From contig JAJHZJ010000252.1 in the NCBI GenBank assembly GCA_023548195.1, forward strand, positions 2,797,395 to 2,861,394: a stretch of 64,000 bases of DNA. Reading direction: 5' to 3'. Both the position numbers and the translations under genes were made by a program. Of the stretch, positions 11,415 through 23,051 are shown piece by piece. Position 1 is the first letter of the stretch, and each line of letters opens with the position of its first letter. Source of the stretch: Bettongia penicillata ogilbyi (taxonomy: Eukaryota > Chordata > Mammalia > Diprotodontia > Potoroidae). Under the pieces are notes generated by a model. That model was given only the letters and a program-made list of their open reading frames with translations, ran no database searches and was not told where the DNA came from.

Positions 11415-12507
11415 AATTTTGAATGAAATTTCTCTTTCTATCCCTTTATGCTAGGTTTTATTGTTAATAGGCAGAATGACTAATGAATACATGTACTTCT
11501 TCTAATTCCTATTATGTTGTTTAAGTTATTTCAATTTATTGTTTAATCTCTAGAATTCTCTCCACAGACCATTATATCAGTTGCAAAATTTGATAATTTT
11601 CTTTCTTGCCTATGCCTATTCTCTCAATTTCTTTTTCTTGTCTTATTCTTACAGCAATATTTCTAGAATTATATCAAATAGAATAGTAATATTAGACACT
11701 CTTGCTTTATCTCTGATTTTATCGTAACAGCCTCTAGTATTTCTTCTCTAGTATGCCTGCTCTTTGTTTTAGGTAGACACTATTTATCATATAAAGAAAG
11801 GATACATTTATTCTGATACTTTTTGTGTGCTTATTTTTAAAAATGATAAATTATATTTTATCAAAATGTCTTTGGGCATTTATTAATATAATCTTTTGAT
11901 TTTGTTTTGCTAATACTGACTGTTATATTTATAGTTTTCTTAGCATTGTGCCAATTCTGCATTCCCCAGGTGAATTCTATTTAATGATAATATGTAATCT
12001 TTTAAATCTGTTGTTGTAATTTCTTTGTTAATGTTTTGTTAATAATATTTTTGTGTGGATATTCATGTATAGTTTCTTTATCACTCTAGTTTACTTATTA
12101 GCCATCTTTGTCTAATAAAATGAGTTTGATAGAATTACTTCTTTTTCTGCTTTTCAAATAATTTATGCAATATTGGAATTAATTGTTTTCTGAATGTTTG
12201 ATAGATTTTATTTGTAAATATATCTGATACAAGGTGTTTTTTTCCTTCGGCAATTTATTTGTGGCTTATTCCATTTCTTTTTCTAAGATTAAGTTATTGA
12301 AATATTCTTTTTCTTGTACTTCCAATTTAGAAACTTTATATTTTTGTGATACAATTTGTAATTGATTCTGTTAATGTAACACTGGGCAAAATAGTCTAAT
12401 GATTCCCTTTTCTTCATATTTATTTTTGTTACCTCTTCCTTTATATTTTTATATCGATACCTTTACTTTCCTCTTTCTTTCAAAATGAGACTAGTTAATG
12501 TTTTATC

Positions 12508-13913
12508 CTACAAAATGATGCTGTTAAAGTGTTGCACTCAATATGCCAGCAAATTTGGAAAATTCAGCAATGATCACTGGATTGGAAAAGGTCAATTTAC
12601 ATCCCAGTCCTAACGAAGGGAATGCCAAAGAATGTTCAAACTACTAAACATTTGCATTTATGTCATACCTCAGCAAGGTTATGCTTAAGATTTTGCAAGT
12701 TAGGCTTCAGCAATATATGAATTGAGAATTATCAGAACTGCAGACTGGTTTTTGAGGAGATGGAGAAACGAGAAACTAAATTGCCAACATTGTCTGGATT
12801 ATGGAGAAAGCAAGAGAGTTCCAGAAAAAAAATAAATCTACTTTTGCTTCACTGACTACATTAAAGCCTTTAACTATGTGGATCCCAGAAAATTGTGGCA
12901 AATCTTCAAAGAGATAGGATCTGGTGATCATTTTGTTTTCTGGGTCAAGAAACAACAGTTAGAGCAAAATATGGAACAACTGATTGGTTTACGATTGAGA
13001 AAAGAGTATGACAAGGTTGTATATTGTCATTTATTTATTTAACTTATATTCAGAGAACATCATGAGAAATGCCAGGATGGATGAATTAAAAGCCAGAATT
13101 TAGATTGCTGGGAGAATGATTAACTATGTCGGATAGGCAGACAATGCCACTTTGACGGCAGAAAGAGAAGAATAATTAAGAAGTCTTTAGATGAGGGAGA
13201 AAGATGAAAATGTAAAAGTTGGCTTAAAGTTTAATGTCAAAACAATAACAACATACAACAAAGATCATGGCATCTGGTCTTATCACTTCTTGGCAAACAG
13301 AGGGAGAAAAAATAGAAGCAGTGTCATATTTTCTATTCTTGGGCTCAAAGATCATTGCAGATGGTGACTGCAGCCATGAAATGAAAAGATACTTGCTTTT
13401 TGGCAGGAAAGTTATGGCACATCTGGACTAAAAAGCAGAGACATCACCTTGCTGACATAGGTCTCTATAGTCAAAGCTATGGTTTTTTCTGGTAGTGAAG
13501 TATGGCTGTGAGAATTGGTTTATAAGGAAAACTGAGCATTGCAGAATCAATACTTTTGAATTATGGTGCTAGAGAAGACTTTTGAGAGTTCCCTGGACAG
13601 CAAGGAGATTAAATCAATCAATACTTAAAGAAATTAATTTTTACTGCTCATTGGAAGAACAGATACTGAAGCTGAAGCTTAAATACTTGGCCACATAAAT
13701 GAGAAGACAGGACTTGTTGGAGAAGACTCTGATGCTAGCAAAGATTGAAGGCAAAAAGGGAAGGGGATGGAGGAGATGAGATAGGTGGATAGTGTCATGG
13801 AAGCAATGAACGTGATTTGGATAGACTTCAATAGAAAATGGAGGATAGGAAAGCCTGGCATGCTATGGTCCATGGGATCTGAAGAGTTGGACATAACTCA
13901 ATGACTGAACAAC
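12508..13913 (+). mobile_element. BovB-type RTE LINE, 5'-truncated
   Basis: It closely follows BovB: 'gtgttgcactcaatatgcca', 'gcaagagagttccag', 'gatcatggcatctgg', 'gatggtgactgcagccatga', and it ends '...atgactgaacaac'. The reverse-transcriptase motif usually FIDYAKAFD reads FTDYIKAFN near 12,855. The YADD-type catalytic box near 13,130 reads ADN, so the enzyme would be dead even without the frameshifts. The 11-bp direct repeat aatgttttatc lies at 12,497-12,507 and 13,914-13,924, and the flanking L1 joins across it. Confidence 0.85.
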
Positions 13914-14479
13914 AATGTTTTATCTGTTTTGTTAACTTTTTTTTTAACTCCTTATTTAATCTATTAATTGAATGGTTTTTTTCCTTTAATTTTTGTGGAT
14001 ATGTTTTTTGATTTTCAAAATTTCCATTTTGACTTTTAGTTGGGATTTTTTGATTTGTTGCTTTTCCATGTTTTTTTCTTTGCATATCTGATTTATTGAT
14101 CTGTTGTTCTTTCTTTCATGGATGAAGGATATCAGAAGTATAAATTTTGACTTCAGGATACTTTCACTAAATCCCAAAAGTTTTGAAACGTTGTCTTATT
14201 ATTGTAATTTTCTTTGATGATACTATCTACTGTTTCTAGGATTTGTTCTTTGATCTACCAAATACTTAGGATTATTTGTGTTTGTCCTTTCTTTAAGGGC
14301 TCTTTATTAATTTTAACTTTCATTACATTATGGTCAGCAAAGGATGTGTTTAATATCTCTGCTTTTCTACATTTGTTTTTGAGCTCCTAAATATCTTAGC
14401 ACATAGTTCATGTAAAGGTGACATGCACAATATTTTTTTTTAAAAAAGACGTCATTCTTTGCCTCATTTTCTATTAAGT

Positions 14480-14737
14480 CATAATCACTGAATGGGCATT
14501 GCCTCAGTCAAGCTGAGACCTGTTAAAGACCTTAGATTGAAAAGGTCAAGGTCCTCTACTGCATCCTGGGCCATCTCCAGTTGTCCTAATCCATATCTGG
14601 TCACTGGAGTGAGATGACTCTGGAGGAGAGTGACTTTGCACAGCCCTCCCTCACTTAAGTCTAGTTCACTTACATGTCGTGGCATCACCTCCCTAATATT
14701 GTGGTCCTCTTCGAGAACAAAGGATGTGCAACAGCCG
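14480..14737 (+). mobile_element. RTE-tailed SINE
   Basis: This is the clearest copy in the window: 'tcactgaatgggcattgcct', 'gaaaaggtcaaggtcctcta', 'tctggtcactggagtgagat', 'cacagccctccctcact', and a tail 'gtggtcctcttcgagaac' plus 'aaaggatg'. The tail is that of the RTE LINE at 2.0-3.0 kb. Confidence 0.75.
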
Positions 14738-15544
14738 CAATAGTTTTGAAAGCACAATCACATCTAACTTTCCTATTCAGGCAGTCACTCGGTCAAAAAG
14801 CATTTATTAAAGACTTTTTTTAAAGAAGAAATTTCTTTTACTTTTTAAAAGAAAATAATAAATCTATGCAAGTTCCAACCAAATCAACACTTTTTACATT
14901 CTAACTAGGTTGTTAATGTTAATGGCCAGTAGAAAACAAAACTAGTGCACTACTTGATTTCAGTTCTCTCTAATTCCTCAGCTCAAGGGGCTCTGTGGGA
15001 TAGAGAAGAAAGCCTCAACTTATTTGTTTGAATGAACAGAATTAAGCGCTTCTATCAGGCGTTACCAGGCTAAGCGATGAGGAAATGAAGAAGGGCGAAA
15101 ACATGAGGCATCCCTGTTCTCAGGGCGCTCACATCGGAACGGGAGAGACAATACATAAAAAAATACTGTGCTTGGAAGATCAACACCGCATCAATTGAAA
15201 GTAGTCTCAGAGGGAAGGAACTAGAAACTGGGGAAGGGACAGGGGAGAAGACAGAAGAAAGCCCCTCTACAGGAGGTGAGATTTGATCTGAGTCTTGAAG
15301 GAATCCAGGGAAGCCAAAGGTCAGCGGTGATGAGCGGAGAGCATGACAGGCATGGGGACCAGCCAGTAAAAACTTGGAGTCTAGTGATGGAGTGTCATGT
15401 AGGAAGAATGGAAGGACAGAGTTCTGTGGAGGGGAGTGAAGAATAGATAGAGAGGAAGAGCTCAGTTTGGAAAGTGCTTTAAAGGCAAGCCACAAGCTTT
15501 TATAGTTGATCCCGGATATAATAGGGAGCCACCGAAGCAGCTGG

Positions 15545-15800
15545 TGGCACGGGGAACAGAGCACTGGGTCTGAAGTCGGAAAGATCAGAGTTCAAATCTA
15601 ACCTTAGATACTTATTAGCTATGAGATCCTTGACAAATCACGTAACCTTTGTTTGTCTCAGTTTTCTGAACTGTAAAATGTGAGTAATAATAAAACCTAC
15701 CTCACAGGGTTGTTGTGAAGATCAAATGAGATATTTTTAAAATAAAAGCGACTTAGCTAAACCTAGAATGAATGCCTGACACATAGTAGGTACTATATAA
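15545..15800 (+). mobile_element. MIR/SINE inserted in L2
   Basis: Forward order: 'cagagttcaaatctaacc', 'tttgtctcagttttctgaac', 'cctacctcacagggttgttg', 'gacacatagtaggtactata'. L2 sequence lies on both sides. Confidence 0.75.
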
Positions 15801-15925
15801 ACTCCCCTTCCCTGTCCTCCCCTGTCCTCCCCTGTTCTCCCTTCTACTCCCCTCCCCTTCTTTTTCGTCTCCTCCCCTCCCTTCCCTCCCCTCCTCTCCC
15901 CAGCCCACTTCTCCCCGCTTTCTTC
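15801..15925. repeat. Polypyrimidine/polypurine tract
   Basis: More than 100 bp almost entirely C and T, with short repeats of 'tcctcccctg', directly after the MIR tail. Confidence 0.85.
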
Positions 15926-16400
15926 CTCATGCTCAGTAGGGCTTCAAAAAGATCTCTTTGGCAGCTGAGTGCAAGACGGATTGAAGTAGGGAGAAACCCA
16001 AGGCAGAAACACCAATCAAAAGGTCATTGCAATAATTCAGGCATAGTGGCGTGAGTGGAGAGAAGAGGATGTATAGGAGGAATATTGTAAATTTAGAAAT
16101 AATAGGACTTGGCAATACATTGTCTATGCAGGGGAGTGTGAATGAGGAAATCTTGGTAACACCAAGATTTCAAACCTGGGGGAGTTGAGTTAGATGATGA
16201 GTGGTGCCCTCACCAGTCATAGAAAAATTTGGAAGAGGTTGAGCTTGAGATGTCTACAGGATACCTAGTTCTAGATGCCAAAAGACACTTGATAATATAG
16301 GACTGGTGCTTAGGAGAAAGATTAGAAATGGATCTATAGATCTGGAAATCATCTGCAGAGAGATGATAATCGAATCCGTGGAAGCTGACGAGATCACCAT

Positions 16401-16960
16401 GAGGCTTTTCAAGTCCTTAAATTCTTTCTTGCTTATCTTTTCCTTAGATTTGTCTCATTCTGAAAGGGAGATCCTTAAGTATTATTTTTGTGTGTGTGTA
16501 TGTCTATTTTCCCCCAGTAATTTGATTAACTTTTCCTTTAAGTACTTAAATACTGTACTGTTTGGTGCACATATATTATCTGTGTTATTTAATCCCTCTC
16601 TGACTATTAAAGAGTTCTTAACAGAAACTTGTTTCTTCTCCCTCTATAATAATGGAAGCACTTTTTCATTCTATAGCTCCTCTCAATTGTACAAATGCAT
16701 TCTGGGTATCTTTTGATTCCTGTATTTTCATTTTAAAATTTCTCCTAAGCTCTGGTCTTTGCATCAGGAATTTTTGAAAGTCCTCCAGTTAATTAAAAGT
16801 TCATTCTGCTCCTCCCACACCCACCTAGAATTATGCACAGCTTCAACAGGTTGCTATTCTTGTTTGTTAGACTTTGGGAATGTCATATTTTGAGATCCTT
16901 TATGGCAGCCAGTGTGGGACATATTAGAAATTCAATGAAGCAAGTATATGACATCAAATG
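16401..16960 (-). mobile_element. Degraded L1-like sequence
   Basis: Positions 16,730-16,920 ('gctctggtctttgcatcagg', 'gaatgtcatattttgagatc') resemble the ORF1-proximal L1 sequence at 1.3 kb. The similarity is weak and the rest is AT-rich. Confidence 0.35.
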
Positions 16961-17640
16961 CAAACTGCTCAGAACATTGAGATTATGCTATTCATATCAA
17001 AGATTAATATTCTTAAACTGCAATATATTTTAATGTTATAAGCCTGAAACATACATGAAATGTCAAAAGAAAATCTTCAAATTCAGGAGTGAATTTCATT
17101 TGGCACTTATTTTAGGTCAGAAAACTGAATTATTACTGTCAATCTTGTTCATACTATGAGCTTGTTTTTACTGTAAATGACTGTTAGCATACATCGGTGG
17201 TCATATCAGAGCGTTCTTATAAATTGGTATCTCATAATAATTCATCTTGCATACTATGGTTTTGCATGTTAGTGAGTATTTGTGGTACAAATTTATCATC
17301 AGAGACAATGCATTCAGTCAACAGTATATATTATATTTTCAAGTGACTCATTGTAGATCAGAAGTTATTAGAATCAAGAATAATCCTATCTAATCCATGA
17401 CAATTGGCCAGTTTATTCTAGATGTAATTAGATGTTACCATATCCCCTACGATATATCCTAATATTCATAATTATTTTATTTTATCCTAAATATTTTGCT
17501 TTTATCTTTATCTTTAAAATCTTCTTAATCTTTACCTGTTTTATATCTACAATGATCAGGGTCTACCAAAGCATGGAGGCACCTGAGGTGCAGGATGGAA
17601 ATCATGTTTGCTCAGTGTAAAGGTGGTACCCACAGTATTC
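16961..17640. other. No repeat or gene recognised (apparently unique)
   Basis: Single-copy-looking AT-rich sequence. Short open frames at 16,833-17,033 and 17,432-17,620 have no recognisable domain. Confidence 0.4.
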
Positions 17641-17649
17641 ACGGTATAC

Positions 17650-18210
17650 TTTATTCTCCCAAGTCTGTTCATTTAACTCTGCATCAGTTCATAAACCTTC
17701 CCAGGTTTTTCTGAAACCATCCGTTTTGTAATTTTTTACATAACAGTTGTGTTCCATTACATTCATACTCCATAATTTGTTTAACCATTTCTTAGTTAAT
17801 AGGTATACCCTTAATTTGTAATTCTTTGCAACGAAAAAGAAATTGCTATTAACATTTTTGTAGATATGCGTCCTTTTCTTCTTTCTCTGATCTCTTAGGA
17901 GTGTAGGCTTAGTAGGTTCCGCACTGTTTAGTGACTTTGGGGGTCAAGTTCCAAATTTCTACGGTGGCTGGATGAGTTCACAGCTCCACCAACAGTACAT
18001 TAATGTGCCTGTTTCTCTACAGCCTCTCCAACATTTATTTTCTTTTTTTTCAACTTTGCCAATCTGATAGTAATGAGATATTTTAGTTTGCAGTGCTCTA
18101 ACTATTAGTAATTTGGAGCATTTTTTCAAACGGATATTAATAGCTTAGATTTCTTCCTTTAAAAATTGCCTATTTATATCTTTTGACCTTATGAATTGAG
18201 GACTCATTTT
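17650..18210 (-). mobile_element. L1 3' region, minus strand
   Basis: 'aactctgcatcagttcataa', 'gttccattacattcatactc', 'cacagctccaccaacagtac', 'atgtgcctgtttctctacag', in the same order as the other minus-strand L1 copies. Confidence 0.75.
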
Positions 18211-18720
18211 TTTCTCTTAATAATATTTTATTTTATTTCCCAGTTGCAAGGATTCTTATAACTGTCATTTTTACTCCCTCTGCTCCTTCATCAGGACGTT
18301 CTGGCCAGGCCTGGAGGTGGGGAAGAGGTCTTTTGTTCCTTGATTGGGGTTTCCTTGATTGGGGTGCTACATGGTTGTTTTTGTCATAGGGGATCCCTCA
18401 GTAGGTCATTGGGGAATCTTCTGTTTCTGTCTTCACTACCATCTTCCTCAGTCAGGGCCTTATCACTTTTGTCTCTCCTAGGACTTTTCAAGTTAGGGCA
18501 AATAATCCTTCATTTTTTTTTTTAACCCACACTTGAACTGGCTTCTCTCTTTTTCAAGTGTTCATAGCTTGTATCTTTTGGGCAGTTCTGGATTGGATGA
18601 AGATAAAGTAACTGATATTACTTTTTACATTCCTTGGTGTTTTTTCCATCCCATATTCTTTCTAGATCACTGCTACAGTAAAAGTAGGAGCATTATGTTC
18701 CTGTGTGACCTTTCCTATAG
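18211..18720. other. Unassigned, with a 13-bp tandem duplication
   Basis: 'ccttgattggggt' occurs twice in close tandem near 18,337-18,364. No gene or repeat family is recognised. Confidence 0.4.
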
Positions 18721-19015
18721 CCATCTTAACCCAAAGTCTTTGACCACTGGATTTTGGAGTCAGAAAACACAGGTTCTAATCCAGTCACTTCCTACTTAAT
18801 CTTTCAGTGCCTCAGTTGGACTAGATGACCTCAGATGTCCCTTCCAGTGGTTATGATGTAAAGCTCTCCTACATACCATCTGTATGACCATGGGCATGAC
18901 ATTTAACCTTTCTGAGACTCAGGGATAATAATACCCTCCCTGCCTACTTCACAGGGTTGTTGTAAAGGATCACAAGGGATGATGGATGCCAAAGTGGTTT
19001 GTAAATGTTTTACTA
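18721..19015 (+). mobile_element. Two MIR copies in tandem
   Basis: 18,721-18,865 ('ttttggagtcagaaaacaca', 'tgcctcagttgg') and 18,866-19,015 ('gaccatgggcatgacattta', 'cttcacagggttgttgtaa') are both forward MIR-like. Confidence 0.6.
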
Positions 19016-19079
19016 GACCTATGATTTCACTGTGAGGGGCCTCTTTCTGCCAATGTAGATCCTATGCTTGCTGGGTGAC

Positions 19080-19225
19080 TTATAGTATTAGAGAACTTTA
19101 GGGACACTGAGAAAGCAAATGATGTGACCAGGGTCCTATAGCCAGTGTGTGTCAGAGGCAGAATTTGAACAGGGTTTCCTGACTCTGTTGCCAGCTCTTG
19201 AGTCATTAGAACCATACTAACTCTG
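19080..19225 (-). mobile_element. MIR SINE
   Basis: 'gaccagggtcctatagccag', 'gaggcagaatttgaacaggg', 'ttcctgactctg', reverse MIR order. Confidence 0.6.
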
Positions 19226-20012
19226 CTTTGTAACATGCTACATAAATGTAAGGTACTATTATATCAACAGGAGCGTTCTTATTCCTTAGAGATGAATACT
19301 GGACCATAGAGCACACCCTATCTCCTATGGAAAGAAATCCAGCAGAGAAAATACTTTCTCCCCTGGTATACTAACCCAGCCCACCTCATCTATGTCTAGG
19401 CTTAGTCTGTCTGGACCTACCAGTTCAAACCAACCCCATGTCTACCTGGGCTGCTCTGTTTGAACCTATAAGCCAAAGGCAACCACATTTCTATTTGATT
19501 GTACTCTGTGTGAATCTACTAAGGAAGAAAGACTATGTTAAGAATGAAGTGGAGGAAAAAGGCCTGGGTGCCTCGATCAATATGCAATGATGGTAATTAA
19601 TAAGTCTGTGGTTGTGTAGCACCTTTCATTTGAGTATCTACAAGGGTTTTATAAGCATTAATTACTTAGGCCTTACACCACTGCTGTGGGGTTTGGGGAG
19701 ATGGCTGTCTTCCGGTGCTGAAGTGGCAAAGTTGCTTTCCTGGCTATAAAGAAGAACCACAACACAATTTGGATCAGATTCCCAGCACCCTGAGCCAAGA
19801 GAAATCAAGGGTAGGGGCAAGAAAGGCAGGCAGGCAGATCGTTATTATCAGTTAGAATTAATTTGGGGGAACTAGGTTCCTGATGCCTTTCTCTGCAAGG
19901 AGACTTATAATTAGCTCAAGCACAAATGAAACTCTAAAGTTAGCCTACTAGAGAGAACTTGGGTGTCAGAATTTGCAGATCCAGCATCACCATGGCAAGC
20001 TATGGTTCATGC
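19226..20012. other. No feature recognised
   Basis: No gene is seen. A small (ggca)n run lies near 19,828. Part of 19,600-19,680 may be an eroded MIR tail. Confidence 0.4.
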
Positions 20013-20021
20013 AAGAATTTG

Positions 20022-20463
20022 TTTGCTAAAGCAAAGTAAGTAGAACTAGGAGGACATGGTACACACTAACATCAGCATTGTACCATGATCAACTGTGGAT
20101 GACTTGGCTATTCTCAGCAGTACAATGGATACAAGACAATTCTGAGGGACTCATGATGAAAAATGCTCTCCACCTCCAGAAAGATCTGATGGAGTCTAAA
20201 TACAGATCGAAGCATGCTTTTTTAAACTTTCCCTTTCTGGTTGTTTTTTCTTTTCTTTTTGGTCTGTGTTTTCTTTTGCAACATGGCTAATAAGGAAATT
20301 TATTTTGCACCACTTGACATGCGTAATCTATATCAAATTGCTCGCCGTTTCAAAGTGGGGGAGAGAGAAGGAGAGAATTTGGAACTCAAAATATTGAAAA
20401 ATGAATGTTAAAATTTTTTTACATACAATTGAGATAAAATAAAACAAAAGGAAAGACTAAAAA
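20022..20463 (+). mobile_element. L1 3' end (5'-truncated) with TSD
   Basis: Reads 'agtagaactaggaggacatg', 'ctcatgatgaaaaatgctct', 'gcaacatggctaat', 'gagaatttggaactcaaa', then an A-rich tail. The 9-bp direct repeat aagaatttg lies at 20,013-20,021 and 20,464-20,472. Confidence 0.8.
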
Positions 20464-20584
20464 AAGAATTTGCTACCTGATCACTACTTTATTTTGACAT
20501 TTCACCATGAGATAACTAAGGAAATGGAACATGTGGTTCTTTTTGAGTGCTTGAAAAATTCCCAGAAGTGCTTTTCCTAACAAA

Positions 20585-20900
20585 GAAGTTCCATTCATTT
20601 CAGCAGACATTTACTAAATGCCTATTGTGTTTAATGCACAGTGGACACAAAGATGAAAAAAATGCCATAATCCTTGGTCCTAAAAGGTTTATAGTCTATT
20701 GGAGCAAGGCATGGATGACTCATTCAGAAATAAAAATTATATTCGGTAGATTGTGATAGGGACAGAGTAGAGGTCCAGACCAAGAGTTCCAGGAACAGTT
20801 GGGGTTGAGGGGAGGGAGATCCATTTCAGCGGTAGGATCAGTAAAGGTTTCAGGAGGAGATGGCCACTGGATTGGGCCTTAAAGGAAGGGGACTCCAATG
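20585..20900 (-). mobile_element. L2 LINE 3' part
   Basis: 'gacatttactaaatgcctat' and 'aggtttatagtctattgga' fit the reverse complement of the L2 3' UTR. Divergent after about 20,730. Confidence 0.5.
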
Positions 20901-20929
20901 GATAGAGCTGTTGAGATTCCCATTTGGTC

Positions 20930-21185
20930 TAATGAATAGGACGCTAAATTATCTTCTGAAAGACTTGACTCTGCATCCTGACTCAGCCACTTATTACCTT
21001 TATGACCCTGGGCTAGTCATTTAACCTCTTCCTCCCCCTCAATTTTCTTATCTATAAAATAGGGATAATAATAGCATCTATTTCACCTGGTTGTTTTGAA
21101 GATGAAGTGAAATAACATATTTAAAATGCTTTGCAAACCTTAAATCCTCATATAAATGCTAGCTATTGTTATTGTTTCCATGGTA
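20930..21185 (+). mobile_element. MIR/CORE-SINE
   Basis: 'ttatgaccctgggctagtca', 'cttatctataaaatagggat', 'aaatgctttgcaaacctta', forward order. Confidence 0.75.
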
Positions 21186-21239
21186 AGGAAATGGCCTAGA
21201 AGCCTAGAGGCTGGATGATCTACATCAGTCACCTAATGA

Positions 21240-21380
21240 ATTTAGTCAATCAATTCTTCAATTATTCAGCCTGCAGAGCATGTACGGTGTGCTGCTGGGC
21301 TAAATACTAGCCCTACAAAGACAAAAATGAAATAGCCTCTGGTCTCAAGGTTCTTACAGTCTACTGGGGATATGAAGATA
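21240..21380 (-). mobile_element. L2 3' end
   Basis: 'gtgtgctgctgggctaaata' then 'aaggttcttacagtctactg', the reverse complement of the L2 3' UTR. Confidence 0.45.
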
Positions 21381-21469
21381 TCTGCATATGTATGGGGATG
21401 GGAAAAACCCCTTTCAGATTTTGTCCTTTTCAAAGTTTGAGTCGTTAAATTTGTAACATGCTAAGAGTA

Positions 21470-21696
21470 GATGGGGGTGTTGTGGAAAGAGCATTGGATC
21501 TGGAATAAAAAAGACAAAATAAACCCCCATACTTATTAGCTGTGTGACCCTAGACAAGTCACTTCACCCTGTTTGCCTCGGTTTCCTCACCTTTAAAATG
21601 AGTTGACAAAGAAAATGGCAAACCACTCCAGCATCTTTGCCAAGAAAACTCCAAATAGGGTCACAAAGAGTCAGACATTACTCAACAGCAATAACA
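21470..21696 (+). mobile_element. tRNA-related SINE (MAR1/WSINE type)
   Basis: 'gctgtgtgaccctagacaag', 'ggcaaaccactccagcatct', 'cacaaagagtcagacattac'. It is followed at once by a second SINE in the same orientation. Confidence 0.85.
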
Positions 21697-21697
21697 T

Positions 21698-21957
21698 GGA
21701 GGCAGTTAAGTTCTTCAATGGATAGATCAATGGACCTGAAGTAAGAAAGACCTGAGTTCAAATCTAGCCCCAGAAACTCACTAGCTATGGGACCTGGGCA
21801 AGTCATTTAACTAGTCCCTCTACAGTCACTTAACCCTGCTTGCCTCAGTTTCCTCATCTGCAAAATGAGCTGGAGAAGGAAATGGCAAACCACATCAGTA
21901 TCTTTGACATGAAAACCCCTGTCAGGAAGAGTCAGACACAGCTGAACAACAGATAAC
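21698..21957 (+). mobile_element. tRNA-related SINE (MAR1/WSINE type)
   Basis: 'gaaagacctgagttcaaatc', 'ggacctgggcaagtcattta', 'gagctggagaaggaaatggc'. Head-to-tail with the preceding SINE. It carries an internal partial repeat of the 'cacttaacc' region. Confidence 0.85.
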
Positions 21958-22124
21958 AGAGACAAAGGGATATAAAAGTGCCCCTTTCAGATCTTGAATA
22001 GCCCATCTGCAGTTTGTATATGGTTTGAGACTTTGAGTAGCCCATTTACAGCTTCCTAAAGGAAGTGAAATTGAGTGGCCACATTTGTCTACAGAAAGGT
22101 CAAGAATGCCTGCGAGCATTTAGC

Positions 22125-23051
22125 ATCATCAATCCATCAGCATTATTAAGGGCCCTCCAGAAGCTCAGAATCTAATGGGAGAGACAACCAGCAAGCAAAT
22201 ATATACAAAGCAATCTACATACAGATAAGTAGGAAATAATTAAAAGAGGGAGAGCACTGGAACTGAGAGGGGCTGCGGAAGGCTTCCTGGGGAAGGGGGG
22301 ATTTTAGCTGAAACTTAAAGGAAGCCTGGGAAGTCAATGATCAGAACAGAGGAGAACATTCCAGGCATGGGGCACAGCCAGAGAAAGTGCCCTGAGCTGA
22401 GAAATGAATATCTTGTTCATGGAACGGCCCAAAGAATACATGTCAGGAGGTAAAGTGTAAGAAAACAGGAAAAGTTGGAAGGAGATAGGACATGAAGGAC
22501 TTTGAATGCCAAACAGGATTTTATATTTGATCCTAGAGGCAATAGGGAGCTATGAGAGGTTATTGAGAGGTGACATGATTGGTCCTTCACTTTAGGAAAA
22601 TACTTTAATGACTGGATGGAGGATGGTATTGGAGTTCAGAGAGATTTGAAGCAGGCAGATGCATCAGCAGGCTAGGTGATAATCCAGATAGGAGGTGACA
22701 GAGTACTAGCAGTGTCAGGAAGGAAAGGGGCATCTAAGAGAGATGATGACAAGTTGAAACCAACAGGTCTTGTCAACAGTTTAGATACGAAGAGTGAGAG
22801 ATAGTGAGGAATCCAGGATGACTGGGAGATTGCAATTTGGAGGGACTAGGAGTTTGGTGTTGCCCTCTACAGTAGGAGGGAAGATTGGCGGTAGGGAGAA
22901 TTTAAAGAGAAAGATGAGTTCCATTTTGGACACAATGAGTTTAAGATACATACTGGATATTCAGTTCAAGAAGTCTGAAAGGCATTTGGAGATGTGAGAT
23001 TTGAGGTGTGGGGCATATAGGTAGATTTGAAAATCATCAGTATAGAAATAG
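22125..23051 (-). mobile_element. L2 LINE, part before the LTR insertion
   Basis: 'agctcagaatctaatgggag', 'acattccaggcatggggcac', 'tatatttgatcctagaggca', 'ccaggatgactgggagattg'. Read in reverse, this runs from the L2 3' UTR into the end of the reverse-transcriptase frame. The copy resumes at 23,643. Confidence 0.75.

Larger units (their letters stand above)
9246..14440 (-). mobile_element. Composite L1, minus strand, with nested insertions
   Basis: The 3' region reads from 9246 to about 10,880, ORF2-type sequence from about 11,415 to 12,507, and more upstream L1 sequence from 13,925 to 14,440. The breaks are explained by a SINE plus 7SL pseudogene (10,888-11,414) and a BovB LINE (12,508-13,913). 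Sequence on either side of the BovB joins in register ('ctagttaatgttttatc' / 'ctgttttgttaac'). ORF2 has many stops and frameshifts. Removing the inserts leaves about 3.3 kb of L1. Confidence 0.75.
14780..16400 (-). mobile_element. L2 LINE (3' UTR plus reverse-transcriptase end), interrupted
   Basis: Starts with 'aaaaagcatttattaaag', an L2 3' terminus in reverse. It breaks at about 14,812-15,040, where an unclassified AT-rich piece sits, then runs 15,040-15,545 and 15,935-16,400. It contains 'ttgatcccggatataatagg' and 'ggtcattgcaataattcagg', which recur in the L2 copies at 22.5 and 41.9 kb. The antisense frame at 15,070-15,564 is a by-product. Confidence 0.7.

Noticed and set aside
15070..15564. 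164-codon minus-strand frame
   Set aside because: It lies in the L2 3' UTR-like region and does not continue the L2 reverse-transcriptase frame.
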